NCBI RefSeq assembly: GCF_020551945.1
Contig: NZ_JAJBZH010000002.1
Location: forward strand, 248,001 to 312,000
From: Cellulosimicrobium marinum
GTDB lineage: Bacteria > Actinomycetota > Actinomycetes > Actinomycetales > Cellulomonadaceae
DNA: 64,000 nucleotides
Direction of reading: 5' to 3'
The notes below the pieces were generated by a model. The model searched no databases and was not told where the DNA came from. It saw nothing but the letters and a program-made list of their open reading frames with translations. Each line of letters starts with the position of its first letter. Within the stretch, counting starts at the first letter, position 1. Positions 17,897-27,655 of the stretch are shown here, in pieces. The position numbers were made by a program, and so were the translations under genes.

Positions 17897-17939
17897 GCCC
17901 GCTGGCCACCCGAGAGCCGGGGCGCTCCCGCCCGCGGGC

Positions 17940-18827
17940 TCAGGCCTGCCCGCGTGAGGCCAGGCGTCGGGCGACGAACACCTCGACGCCGTCCAGCACG
18001 ATCGCGAGGCTCGCGCCGAAGTCGCTCTCCCAGTCGTCAGGGGTCGACGGCGCGCCCGCGTCGGCGGGCTGGGCGGCAGGGTGGGAGACGGTGGCGGCGG
18101 GTGGATCCGCGGTGAGCGCGGCGACGAGGTCGGGGTACTCCTGCGGCGTCGCGAAGTGCCGGAGCACGGTCTCGAAGTCGTAGTACGGGTTGGCCTGCGT
18201 GAGCGCGGTCGGATCGAGGGCGTCCGCGGGCGTGTCGTCGGGCAGCCCTTCCCGGAGCCGGACGACCGCCGCCGCGGCACGCCGGGTCTCGACGACCACC
18301 CGCGCCTCGGCGAGGACGTGCTGGGCGAGCAGGCCGACGACCTGCAGCTTCTCGTCGGTCGTGAGGTCGAGGTCGCGCAGGATCGCGAAGGCGCGGTCGA
18401 TCCACCGCACGCGGTGCGGACCCAGGCGCACCGCGGGCAGGGGCAGGTCGATGTACCAGGGTCGGGAGACGACGCCCTCGACCTGCGCGCGCGTCCACGC
18501 CTCGAGGTCGGCGCGCCAGCCGAGCCCCGAGGTCTCCGGGAGCACGAGGTCGGCCGCGGCGGCGTCGGCCATGAGGGACAGGAGCTCGTCCTTGCTCGCG
18601 ACGTACCGGTACAGCGCCATCGACGAGTAGCCGAGCGTCTCCGCGACGCGCGCCATCGAGACCGCGTCGAGCCCCTCGGCGTCGGCGAGCGCGACGGCGG
18701 CCCGTGCGATCCGGTCGACGCTCAGCGCGGGCTTGGGCCCGCGGCGTCGGGGCGCCTCCTGTCCCCAGAGCCGCTGGAGCACGGGCGAGGACTCGGGTTC
18801 GGGAGCCGGCCGGGCGGGGTCGTCCAT
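17940..18827 (-). CDS. TetR-family repressor, divergent from the DrrAB-type exporter
   Basis: ATG 18827 gives 295 residues. The HTH lies at about 38-85 (LSVDRIARAAVALADAEGLDAVSMARVAETLGYSSMALYRYV split across the turn) and a TetR C-terminal ligand domain fills 100-290, of the TetR_C/tetracycline-repressor-like class (HRVRWIDRAFAILRDLDL). The divergent neighbour is an ABC exporter operon, the classical arrangement for drug-inducible export. The likely operator lies in the 105-base gap (18863-18906). Confidence 0.9.
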   Translation of the reverse strand: MDDPARPAPEPESSPVLQRLWGQEAPRRRGPKPALSVDRIARAAVALADAEGLDAVSMARVAETLGYSSMALYRYVASKDELLSLMADAAAADLVLPETSGLGWRADLEAWTRAQVEGVVSRPWYIDLPLPAVRLGPHRVRWIDRAFAILRDLDLTTDEKLQVVGLLAQHVLAEARVVVETRRAAAAVVRLREGLPDDTPADALDPTALTQANPYYDFETVLRHFATPQEYPDLVAALTADPPAATVSHPAAQPADAGAPSTPDDWESDFGASLAIVLDGVEVFVARRLASRGQA

Positions 18828-18862
18828 GGGGTCATCCTCTCGCGGGTGTTGACCAGGGCGCG

Positions 18863-18906
18863 AACTGTGTCTACCGTAAACATAACTGGTACTGCCATAA
18901 ACAGTT
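18863..18906. promoter_or_regulatory. Probable TetR operator in the divergent promoter gap
   Basis: AACTGTGT (18863-18870) and AAACAGTT (18899-18906) are inverted arms (7 of 8). Inside, CCGTAAACA (18874-18882) and CCATAAACA (18895-18903) are direct repeats 21 bases apart, two helical turns. This is the only AT-richer patch in the gap between repressor and exporter genes, so it probably holds both promoters and the operator. Confidence 0.55.
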
Positions 18907-18932
18907 TCGTCCCTACGCACAGAGGAGTGCTC

Positions 18933-20248
<1,316 letters not shown>

Positions 20249-20252
<4 letters not shown>

Positions 20253-21097
20253 CCGCCCGGACGATGCCCGCGCCGTCGGGCACCGGACTGCCTGCGCCCG
20301 CCGCCGTGCCGCGACCGGGGCGGCACGTGCTCGCCGACGCGTCCGCGATGGTCGGGCGGTCGTTGCGGCTCGTGCGGCGCGACCCGGACGAGCTGATCCT
20401 CGCGCTCGTGCTGCCGGTGATGATCATGGTGCTGTTCGTGTACGTGTTCGGCGGCGCGATGAGCGTCGGCACGGACTACGTCACGTACGCGACGCCGGGG
20501 ATCGTCCTGCTGTGCGCGGGGTACGGGGCGTCGAACACGGCGATCGCGGTGGAGCAGGACATGTCGGGCGGGATCATGGACCGCTTCCGGTCGATGCCGG
20601 TCGCGAGCGCCACGGTGCTCGTGGGGCACGTCGTCGCGAGCGTGGTGAAGAACCTCGTCACCACGGCGGTGGTGCTGGGCGTCGCGTACCTCATCGGGTT
20701 CCGCGCGGACGCGACGCCGCTGGAGTGGCTGGGTGCCGTCGGCATGATCCTCGCCTACGTGGTGGCGATCACGTGCGTCGCGACGTTCGTCGGGGTGCTC
20801 GTGCGGTCGCCTGCCGCGGCGGGCGGGTTCGGCTTCTTCATGCTGTTCCTGCCGTACGTGTCGAGCGCGTTCGTGCCGCCGGAGACGATGCCGTCGTGGC
20901 TGCGCGGGTTCGCGGAGCACCAGCCGGTCACCCCGGTCATCGAGACGATCCGCGGCCTGCTCGTGGGGCTGGGGTCGGACGCGCAGCCGGTCACGGACCT
21001 GGGCCCGACGGCGACGCTCGCCCTCGCGTGGTGCGCCGGCCTGGTCGTGGTGTTCCTCGGGGGCGCGGCGTGGCTGTTCGGCCGGAGGGGGCGATGA
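20249..21097 (+). CDS. ABC-2 type permease (DrrB-like) of the exporter
   Basis: A 282-residue protein starting in the ATGA overlap with the ATPase. After a 35-residue proline-rich lead there are six membrane segments; MVGRSLRLVRRDPDELILALVLPV and the loop MSGGIMDRFRSMPVASATVLVGHV are the hallmark amphipathic entry helix and conserved cytosolic motif of DrrB-type permeases. With the ATPase it forms a drug or lipid exporter; the regulator suggests induction by its own substrate. Confidence 0.92.
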
Positions 21098-21699
21098 GCG
21101 GGGCGGGGCGGGTGGAGGTCGTGCGGGCGGACGTGCTCGGCGAGCCGTTCCGCCGGCAGGTCACGGACGTGCTCGTGCGGGGGTTCGCGGACGACTTCGC
21201 CTTCTTCTCGCGCGACCCGCGCGTCCTCGGGGACGCGTTCGAGCACATGCTCATCCTCGACCGGTTCCACGTCGCGCTCGTGGACGGTGGGGTCGCGGCG
21301 GTGGCGTCGGTGACGGAGGGGGCGCAGGAGTGCTTCGCGCCGCGGCCGGGCCCGTTCCGGGCGGCGCTGGGCCGGTTGCACGGCACGGTGTCGTACCGGA
21401 TCGTGCGGAGCCAGTTCCTCGGCGCGTACGACGGCGCGCGGGCCGGTCTCGCGGAGATCGGGTTCGTCACGACGGCGCCCGAGCACCAGCGCAGGGGCGT
21501 CGCGACGGCGCTCCTGCGGTCGATCCTGGGGCTGGGCTACGACGAGCTCGTGCTGCGTGACATCAAGGACACGAACGACGCCGCGCTCGGCCTGTACCGG
21601 CGGCTCGGCTTCGTGGAGTCGTCGCGTCGGCCGGTGAGGTTCGCCCGTCGGGCGGGGTTCTCGGCGTACGTGTCGCTCACCTGGCGCCAAGGCACGTGA
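21094..21699 (+). CDS. GNAT-family N-acetyltransferase
   Basis: The 201-residue protein begins in an ATGA overlap with the permease gene, so it belongs to the exporter operon. Motif A of the fold, IGFVTTAPEHQRRGVATALLRSIL, binds acetyl-CoA; ALGLYRRLGFVESSR is motif B. Being encoded with a regulated exporter suggests it acetylates the same toxic compound, a second line of resistance (inference). A strong terminator follows immediately. Confidence 0.88.
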   Translation: MSGAGRVEVVRADVLGEPFRRQVTDVLVRGFADDFAFFSRDPRVLGDAFEHMLILDRFHVALVDGGVAAVASVTEGAQECFAPRPGPFRAALGRLHGTVSYRIVRSQFLGAYDGARAGLAEIGFVTTAPEHQRRGVATALLRSILGLGYDELVLRDIKDTNDAALGLYRRLGFVESSRRPVRFARRAGFSAYVSLTWRQGT

Positions 21700-21701
21700 A
21701 G

Positions 21702-21744
21702 GGGCGGCGGCCTCCGGTGCCCTGATGCACCGGGGCCGCCGCCC
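21702..21744 (+). terminator. Terminator of the exporter operon
   Basis: GGGCGGCGGCC, one bulged T, CCGGTGC form a stem with GCACCGG GGCCGCCGCCC over a CCTGAT loop, 18 paired bases starting 2 bases after the acetyltransferase stop. Confidence 0.8.
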
Positions 21745-21783
21745 GCGGGACGGCACCGTCGACGTGAAGCCGTCCCCGTGGTG

Positions 21784-21811
21784 GGCCGGGCGGCGGGGCG
21801 GCCGCCCGGCC
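21784..21811 (-). terminator. Terminator of the heptad-repeat gene
   Basis: GGCCGGGCGGC (21784-21794) pairs perfectly with GCCGCCCGGCC (21801-21811) over a 6-base loop, 13 bases past the stop of the minus-strand gene. Confidence 0.65.
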
Positions 21812-21824
21812 GGTCGTGGTGCCG

Positions 21825-23645
21825 TCAGGCGGTGAGCCGACGGCGCAGCCCGAGCCCGATCCCGACGACGCCGGCGAGCGCGGCCCCGCCGAGGAGGGCG
21901 GACGCGCCGACGGAGAGGCGGCCGACGGGGCTCTCGTCGACGCCGGTCCGCAGCTCGGTGGTGCCGGCGGCCAGGGTGCCGGTGCCGTCGGCGAGGGTCG
22001 CGGCGCCGTCGGCGATACGGGTGCTGCCGTCGTGGAGCTCGGTGGTACCGGCGGCGAGGGTCGTGGTGCCGTCGTGGAGGGTCTGCGACCCGGCGGCGAG
22101 GTCGTCCGCGCCGGAGGCGAGCTCGCCCGCACCGTCGTCCAGGGTGGTGAGCCCGTCGCGCAGCGTCAGGGTGCCGTCCTCGAGCCGGGTCGTCCCGACG
22201 GCAAGGTCGTCGGCGCCGGTGGCGAGGCGTGCGGTCCCGTCGCGGAGGTCGCTCGCGCCCGCGGCGGCGCGCCCGGTGCCGTCGGCGAGGTCGGCGGCGC
22301 CGTCGGCGACCCGGCCGGTGCCGTCCGCGAGGGTGGCAGCGCCGTCCTGCAGGTCCGCGGTGCCCGTGCCGAGCGTCGCGGCGCCCTCCTCGAGCTCGCC
22401 GATCTTCCCGTCGAGGGTCTCGGCGCCGTCGGCGAGCGCCTGCACGCCGTCCGCGAGGGTGGTGTCGATGCCGTCCTGGAGCTGCTGCACGCCGGCGGCG
22501 AGCCCGGGCTGGTCGGGGGTGCCGGTGCCGAGGCCCGCCTGGAGACGGGCGAGCCCGGCGGAAAGGCCGGGCTGCTCGGGCGTGCCGCTGCGAAGCCCGG
22601 CGCTGATCCGGTCGACGCCGCCGACGACCTGGCCGGCCCCGGTCGCGATCCGGCCCGCGCCCCCGGCGATCTGGGCGACGTACCCGGGTGCGTCGGGGGC
22701 GCCGTTGCCGAGGGCGCGGACGGTCCCGGCGAGGGTGGCGAGCGTCTCGGGGGTCGTGGGCGCGGCGCCGGAGGCGAGGGCGTCGAGCGTCGCGGCGACC
22801 TGGTCGAGGCCGGCGCCGACCTGCTGGGCGGACGTCTGGAGCGTCGTCGCGGACTGACCGAGCGTCACGACCCCGGCCCGCACGGTCGTCGTGCCCTTGT
22901 CGAGCGCGGCGACGCCGCCCTGGATGCGGGTCACGCCGTCCTGGGCGGTCGTGACGCCTCCGGCGAGCCGTGCTGCACCGGCCGAGAGGCGGTCCTGGCC
23001 GGCGGCGAGGTCCTCGACGCCGGAGCCGAGCTCGGTGCGGACGCCCTCGCGCAGCGCGGTGGCGCCCTCGGCGAGGGCGGCCGCGCCGGTGGCGGCGCGC
23101 TCGGCACCGTCCGCGAGGGTGGTCGCGCCGTCCGCGGTGCGTGCGGCGCCGTCGCGCAGGGTGCCCGCGCCGGTGTCGAGGTCGGCGGCGCCCGCGGCGA
23201 GGCGTGCGGCCCCGTCGGCGGCGTCGTCGGTGCCGGCCTCGAGGCGTGCGGCCCCGGCGTCGAGCTCGTCCGCCCCGGCGGCGAGCTCGGTGGAGCCGTC
23301 GAGCGCGGCGGTGCTGCCGGAGGCGAGGCGGGCTGCGCCGTCCGCGGCCTGCTGCGCACCGGCCGTGAGCTCGGCCGCGCCGTCCTCGAGGTCGCCCGCG
23401 CCGGTGGCGAGCCGTTCCGCGCCGGCCTGGGCCTCGGCGGTGCCCCCCGCGAGGGTCGCGGCACCGGCGTCGAGCTCGGCCGCGCCGTCGTCGAGCCGGG
23501 TGGCGCCGTCGGCCACCTCCCCGTGGAACAGGAGGAGGAAGGCGACGAGCCCGCCCACCACGAGGGCGAGCACCGTCAGGGCGACGGTGGTGAGCACGGT
23601 GTGCGTGCGGGACGGGCGGGCGGCGGCGTGCAGGGTGGTCGGCAT
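21825..23645 (-). CDS. Heptad-repeat (X3-Leu-X2-Gly) membrane protein, YhgE/Pip-like coil without the usual permease domains
   Basis: From ATG 23645, 606 residues. One membrane segment lies at about 16-42 and one at about 578-600, with nearly everything between made of 7-residue repeats of the DGAxxLA/AGAxxL type (TIGR03057-like). A less regular central part (about 270-390) contains GTPxQPGL pairs. Such repeats build long extracytoplasmic helical stalks in YhgE/Pip and related envelope proteins, where they are attached to an ABC-2 or MmpL-like domain; here they stand alone between two anchors. The gene is monocistronic. Function unknown; a spacer or envelope-bridging role is inference. Confidence 0.8.
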   Translation of the reverse strand: MPTTLHAAARPSRTHTVLTTVALTVLALVVGGLVAFLLLFHGEVADGATRLDDGAAELDAGAATLAGGTAEAQAGAERLATGAGDLEDGAAELTAGAQQAADGAARLASGSTAALDGSTELAAGADELDAGAARLEAGTDDAADGAARLAAGAADLDTGAGTLRDGAARTADGATTLADGAERAATGAAALAEGATALREGVRTELGSGVEDLAAGQDRLSAGAARLAGGVTTAQDGVTRIQGGVAALDKGTTTVRAGVVTLGQSATTLQTSAQQVGAGLDQVAATLDALASGAAPTTPETLATLAGTVRALGNGAPDAPGYVAQIAGGAGRIATGAGQVVGGVDRISAGLRSGTPEQPGLSAGLARLQAGLGTGTPDQPGLAAGVQQLQDGIDTTLADGVQALADGAETLDGKIGELEEGAATLGTGTADLQDGAATLADGTGRVADGAADLADGTGRAAAGASDLRDGTARLATGADDLAVGTTRLEDGTLTLRDGLTTLDDGAGELASGADDLAAGSQTLHDGTTTLAAGTTELHDGSTRIADGAATLADGTGTLAAGTTELRTGVDESPVGRLSVGASALLGGAALAGVVGIGLGLRRRLTA

Positions 23646-24067
23646 GGTCGTCCTTCCTCGCGCCCGGCGTCGTCGCCGGGCGGGCAGGAGCGGGAGGGGA
23701 GTGGCCCGGGGAGTGCGGGCGCGGCGTCCGCCCCCGTTGGCGGGACGCCGAGTACCAGGTAGAACCGGGCCGACGGTAACAACGCCCGACGTGCCGTGGA
23801 CAGGCAGTAGCAGGTAACCGAGGGCCCTTCGGCCGTCACGATTCGGTCACGGGGCCGAAGTATCAGATACCCCGGTCGCCAGCACGTCGCCCGCGGCAAC
23901 CGGTTGCCGTCCACAGACGCTGTCCGTCCCGGCCGTCCGTCCACCGCCGGTGGACGACGCCGTGGATTGTTCACCCGGCGGTCACCCGCAGGTCCCGGCC
24001 CGGTCGCCGCGTCGCCACGCCGTGCCACGACGCTGCGGACGGCCACCCTGACCGTCGAAGGAGAGTC
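23646..24067. other. Long divergent intergenic region with several palindromes, no gene seen
   Basis: This 422-base gap separates two divergent envelope-protein genes. It contains CTTCGGCC/GGCCGAAG arms (23827-23834 and 23853-23860) enclosing two GTCACG copies, a 14-bp perfect palindrome GGCAACCGGTTGCC (23895-23908) of the kind bound by LacI-family repressors, and GTCCACCG-C-CGGTGGAC (23939-23955). AT content is higher around 23760-23870, where promoters are likely. No convincing short ORF with a ribosome site was found. Confidence 0.6.
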
Positions 24068-27000
24068 ATGCCACCGACCACCGCGCGCCCCGGCACCCGC
24101 CGCTCGCGCCTCGCCGCGCTCGTCGCCACCGGTGCCGCGCTCACGCTCGGGCTGGGGACGGTGCCCGCGCTGGCCGCCGCACCGGCCGGGACCGGGGCGA
24201 CGACGCCCCTCGCCGGCGCCGCGTCCGCCGCCTGGACGTCGCCCGCCGCGGAGCGGACGTTCCACCGGCTCGCGACGTACCCCGTCTACGAGAACCGCCC
24301 GAGCGGCACCGCGGTCGAGGACGCCACGGTCGCCGAGATCTCCGCCGTGAGCGAGGACGGGAGGACCGTCGTCCACACGGACGCCGCCGCACGGCGCATC
24401 GGGTTCCTCGACATCACCGACCCGGCGGCCCCGAAGGGCCTCGGCACGCTGAGCCTGGCCGAGCTCGGGTCGGAGCACGACGAGCCGACGTCGGTCGCGG
24501 TCGTCGGCGGGTACGTGCTCGTCGTCGTGGACACCTCGCAGAGCTTCACCGCGCCGAGCGGGCGTCTCGACGTCGTCGACCTCGCCACGCGCGAGCGGGT
24601 CCGCTCGTTCGAGCTCGACGGCCAGCCGGACTCGATCGCGGTGACTCCCGACGGCGCCCACGCCGTCGTGGCGATGGAGAACCAGCGCGACGAGGAGGCG
24701 ACGCCCGAGGGCGGCGACGAGGGCGACCTGCCGCAGCTCCCCGCGGGCTTCCTGCAGGTCCTCGACCTGCCCGGCGAGGACCCGGCGGCCTGGTCGACGC
24801 GCCCGGTGCCGCTCGTCGCGCAGGACGGGTCCGCCCTGCCCGCGCTGGTCGCGGCCGGGCTGGACACGCCGCAGGACCCGGAGCCGGAGTACGTGGCGAT
24901 CGACCCGTCGGGCACGACGGCCGCGGTGACGCTGCAGGAGAACAACGGCGTCGTCCTGGTGGACGTGGCGAGCGGCACGGTCGTGTCGGCCTTCTCCGCG
25001 GGTACCGCGACGGTGCAGGGCGTGGACGTGGTCGAGGACGGCGTGATCGACCTGACCGGCACGATCACGGACGTCCCGCGGGAGCCGGACGCGATCGCCT
25101 GGGTCGACGACGCGCACGTCGCGACGGCCGACGAGGGCGACTGGAAGGGGGGCTCGCGCGGCTGGACCGTGTTCGAAGCGTCCTCGGGCGAGGTCGTGTG
25201 GGAGGCGGGTGCCGAGATGGAGCACCTCGCGGCGCGCGTCGGCCTGCATAACGAGGACCGCACCGAGAACAAGGGCGCCGAGCCCGAGGGGCTGACGGTC
25301 GCGACGCTGGGCGGTGTCCGCTACGCGTTCGTCGGGTCGGAGCGGTCGAACGTCGTGGCCGTGTACGACGTCTCGGACGCCACCGAGCCCCGGTTCGTCC
25401 AGGTGCTCGCGACGACGAACGGCCCGGAGGGCCTGCTCACCGTCCCGGGGCGCGACCTGCTCGTGGTGTCGAGCGAGGAGGACGACGCGGAGGTGGGCGT
25501 GCGCTCGGCCGTCACCGTGTTCGGTCTCGGCGAGCGGTGGGCCGACGACGCGGGGTCGCCCCGGTTCCCGAGCGTGGTCTCCGCGGACGTGACCTCGGGC
25601 CCGGCGGCGGGGACGCCGATCGGGTGGGGCGCGCTGGGTGCGCTGAGCGCCGACCCGGCCGACCCGCAGCGCCTGTGGACGGCGACGGACGCGGCGTACG
25701 CGCAGACGCAGCTCCTGTCGGTCGACGTCAGCGCGTCCGGCGACGGGTCACCGGCGGTGATCGACCGGTCGGTGACGCTCACGGCCGACGGCGCGCCGGC
25801 GGGCCTCGACGTCGAGGGCCTGGCCGCGCGGCCGGACGGCGGGTTCTGGCTCGCTGTCGAGGGGGCGGCGGGCGACGAGAACGCGCTCGTGCGTGCCGAC
25901 GCGGACGGGGCGGTCGTCGAGACGGTCGCGCTGCCGGCGGACGTCGTGGCGGGACTCGGCAAGCAGGGCCTCGAGGGCGTCGCCGTCCAGGGGGCGGGGG
26001 AGTCGGAGCAGGTGTGGCTCGCGCTGCAGCGCGGTCTCACGACCGACGAGGGGGGCACCGCCGGGAGCGCACGCCTCGGCCGGTACGACGTCGCGTCGGG
26101 CACCTGGGACTGGTTCGCCTACCCGTTGGAGCGGACGACGACCGCGGGCGACTGGATGGGGCTCAGCGAGGTGACGGTCGTCGACGACGACACGCTCGCG
26201 GTGATCGAGCGGGACAAGCTCAACGGGCCCGCTGCCGCGGTGAAGCGCGTGTACGCGGTGGACGTCCCCGAGACGGCGGTGGGTGCGGCGTCGGGCACCC
26301 CGGTCGCGCTGACGAAGGTGCTCGCGCACGACGTCCTGCCGGACCTGCGCGCGACGCGCGGCTGGACGCAGGAGAAGCTGGAGGGCCTGACGGTCGCGGG
26401 CGACGGGACCGTGTACGCGGTGACGGACAACGACGGTCTGGAGGACGCCACGGGCGAGACGGTGCTCCTGGGCCTCGGCGACGTGGCGGAGGTCTTCGCG
26501 GGCCACGTCGACCCGACGGACCCGACGGACCCGACGGACCCGACGGACCCGACCGACCCGTCCGACCCCACGGACCCGGGGACGACGCCGGGCGCGGGCG
26601 AGGAGGCGCCGTCGCCGGCGCTGCACACGGTCGACGCGGACGACCTCACGGACGCGAACGAGGGCGGCGTGTCCCTCTCGCCGAGCACGGTCCGCCCCGG
26701 GGAGACGGTGACGGCCACGGCGGACGGGTTCGCCCCGGGCGAGTGGGTCTCGGCGACCCTGTTCTCGACCCCGCTCGACCTCGGCATGACCCGGGCCGAC
26801 GCGGACGGCGTCCTCACGGCGACCGTGACGATCCCGACCGACGTCGCGGCGGGCACGCACCGGTTCGCCCTCGTCGGCCAGGTCGACGGGCGCGTCCTGT
26901 GGACGGAGCTCGAGGTCCTCGCCGCGGACGGCTCCACCGGCGCGGACGACGACGCGTCCCCGGGCGGCCTCGCCTCGACCGGTGTCCACGTGGGCACCGT

Positions 27001-27082
27001 CGTCGGCCTGGCGATCGTCCTGCTCGCCGGCGGCACCGTCCTCGTCGTCGCCCGCCGCCGCCTGCGCGGCGTCCCCGGCTGA
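24068..27082 (+). CDS. Cell-wall-anchored (LAXTG) phytase-like esterase/beta-propeller protein
   Basis: ATG 24068 follows GAAGGAGAG; 1004 residues. A signal peptide (to about residue 40, ALTLGLGTVPALAAA) leads into a propeller-like region with YVTN-type strands (about 65-480), then an esterase-like-activity-of-phytase domain (about 500-810: DVEGLAARPDGGFWLAVEG, GKQGLEGVAV, WMGLSEVTVV, EGLTVAGDGTVYAVTDN). A DPT repeat linker precedes an Ig-like C-terminal domain, and LASTG followed by a hydrophobic segment and RRR tail is a class E-type sortase signal. It is therefore secreted and wall-anchored; substrates could be phosphate esters, but catalytic activity of this family is poorly defined. Confidence 0.87.
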   Translation: MPPTTARPGTRRSRLAALVATGAALTLGLGTVPALAAAPAGTGATTPLAGAASAAWTSPAAERTFHRLATYPVYENRPSGTAVEDATVAEISAVSEDGRTVVHTDAAARRIGFLDITDPAAPKGLGTLSLAELGSEHDEPTSVAVVGGYVLVVVDTSQSFTAPSGRLDVVDLATRERVRSFELDGQPDSIAVTPDGAHAVVAMENQRDEEATPEGGDEGDLPQLPAGFLQVLDLPGEDPAAWSTRPVPLVAQDGSALPALVAAGLDTPQDPEPEYVAIDPSGTTAAVTLQENNGVVLVDVASGTVVSAFSAGTATVQGVDVVEDGVIDLTGTITDVPREPDAIAWVDDAHVATADEGDWKGGSRGWTVFEASSGEVVWEAGAEMEHLAARVGLHNEDRTENKGAEPEGLTVATLGGVRYAFVGSERSNVVAVYDVSDATEPRFVQVLATTNGPEGLLTVPGRDLLVVSSEEDDAEVGVRSAVTVFGLGERWADDAGSPRFPSVVSADVTSGPAAGTPIGWGALGALSADPADPQRLWTATDAAYAQTQLLSVDVSASGDGSPAVIDRSVTLTADGAPAGLDVEGLAARPDGGFWLAVEGAAGDENALVRADADGAVVETVALPADVVAGLGKQGLEGVAVQGAGESEQVWLALQRGLTTDEGGTAGSARLGRYDVASGTWDWFAYPLERTTTAGDWMGLSEVTVVDDDTLAVIERDKLNGPAAAVKRVYAVDVPETAVGAASGTPVALTKVLAHDVLPDLRATRGWTQEKLEGLTVAGDGTVYAVTDNDGLEDATGETVLLGLGDVAEVFAGHVDPTDPTDPTDPTDPTDPSDPTDPGTTPGAGEEAPSPALHTVDADDLTDANEGGVSLSPSTVRPGETVTATADGFAPGEWVSATLFSTPLDLGMTRADADGVLTATVTIPTDVAAGTHRFALVGQVDGRVLWTELEVLAADGSTGADDDASPGGLASTGVHVGTVVGLAIVLLAGGTVLVVARRRLRGVPG
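26510..26578 (+). repeat. 9-bp tandem repeats encoding a DPT linker
   Basis: Seven imperfect copies of GACCCGACG encode Asp-Pro-Thr/Ser triplets between the phytase-like domain and the wall-proximal domain. It is a coding linker. Confidence 0.9.
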
Positions 27083-27109
27083 CGAGGTCCCCGGACCCCC
27101 GAGCGACGT

Positions 27110-27329
27110 CCGGCGGTGACGGGACGCACGAGCGCTGGAGGGTGGGGCAGCAGGCGACGGACGCCCGGCGGTGACGGGACGCACGAGCGCTGGAGGGTGG
27201 GGCAGGAGGCGAAGGGCGTCGAGCCGCGCGCGACCACGGACGGCCGAATCTCGGCGGACCGGGCGGTGTCCGGCGGCGGTCCGCGGTGACGGCGCGGCAG
27301 CCCGAGCCTCCTGCCCCACCCTCCAGCGC
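27110..27329. repeat. 55-bp tandem duplication plus 24-bp inverted arm
   Basis: Two adjacent 55-bp units (27110-27164, 27165-27219), each starting CCGGCGGTGACGGGACGC, are nearly identical. Bases 27187-27210 of the second are repeated as an exact inverted copy at 27306-27329. Directly after the first arm, GCGAAGGGCGTCGAGCC (27210-27226) matches the inner motif of the family B element. No gene is present in the 283-base gap (27083-27365) between the phytase-like and PspC genes. Confidence 0.8.
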
Positions 27330-27365
27330 GGCGGCGCGGGGCGCAGACCGACGGACCCGACGACC

Positions 27366-27575
27366 TCAGCCGCGGTCCTCCGGCATGAGCAGCCACAGCA
27401 CGAGGTACGCGAGGACCTGCGGGCCGGGGAGCAGGAGCGACACGACGGTGACGACCCGCACGACGGTCGGGCTCCAGCCGAAGCGGCGTGCGATCCCGGC
27501 GCAGACCCCGGCGATGACGCGGCCCTGGCGGGGGCGGGACAGCGAGGACGGGGTGGGGGTTGCTGACGTGGTCAT
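27366..27575 (-). CDS. PspC-domain small membrane protein
   Basis: The 69-residue product from ATG 27575 reads RPRQGRVIAGVCAGIARRFGWSP followed by one hydrophobic segment (VVRVVTVVSLLLPGPQVLAYLVLWLLMP), the whole PspC domain as found in actinobacterial envelope-stress proteins. In other bacteria PspC senses membrane stress together with PspA/PspB; here no pspA is adjacent. Preceded by the repeat block in its downstream gap. Confidence 0.88.
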   Translation of the reverse strand: MTTSATPTPSSLSRPRQGRVIAGVCAGIARRFGWSPTVVRVVTVVSLLLPGPQVLAYLVLWLLMPEDRG

Positions 27576-27655
27576 GGTCCGACCGTAGGCAACGGACGGG
27601 GCGCGGGCATCCGGGGTTCCCCGGAGTGCGTCCCTGATCTTCGGGGTCGGCGCCG

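Noticed and set aside
21816-23762. Plus-strand frames opposite the heptad-repeat gene
   Set aside because: Repetitive Gly/Ala/Arg product created by the minus-strand repeats; no start site and no family.
26510-26578. Short tandem repeats resembling a CRISPR or VNTR locus
   Set aside because: Units are 9 bp, contiguous and in frame; they encode an Asp-Pro-Thr linker. No CRISPR array was found anywhere.
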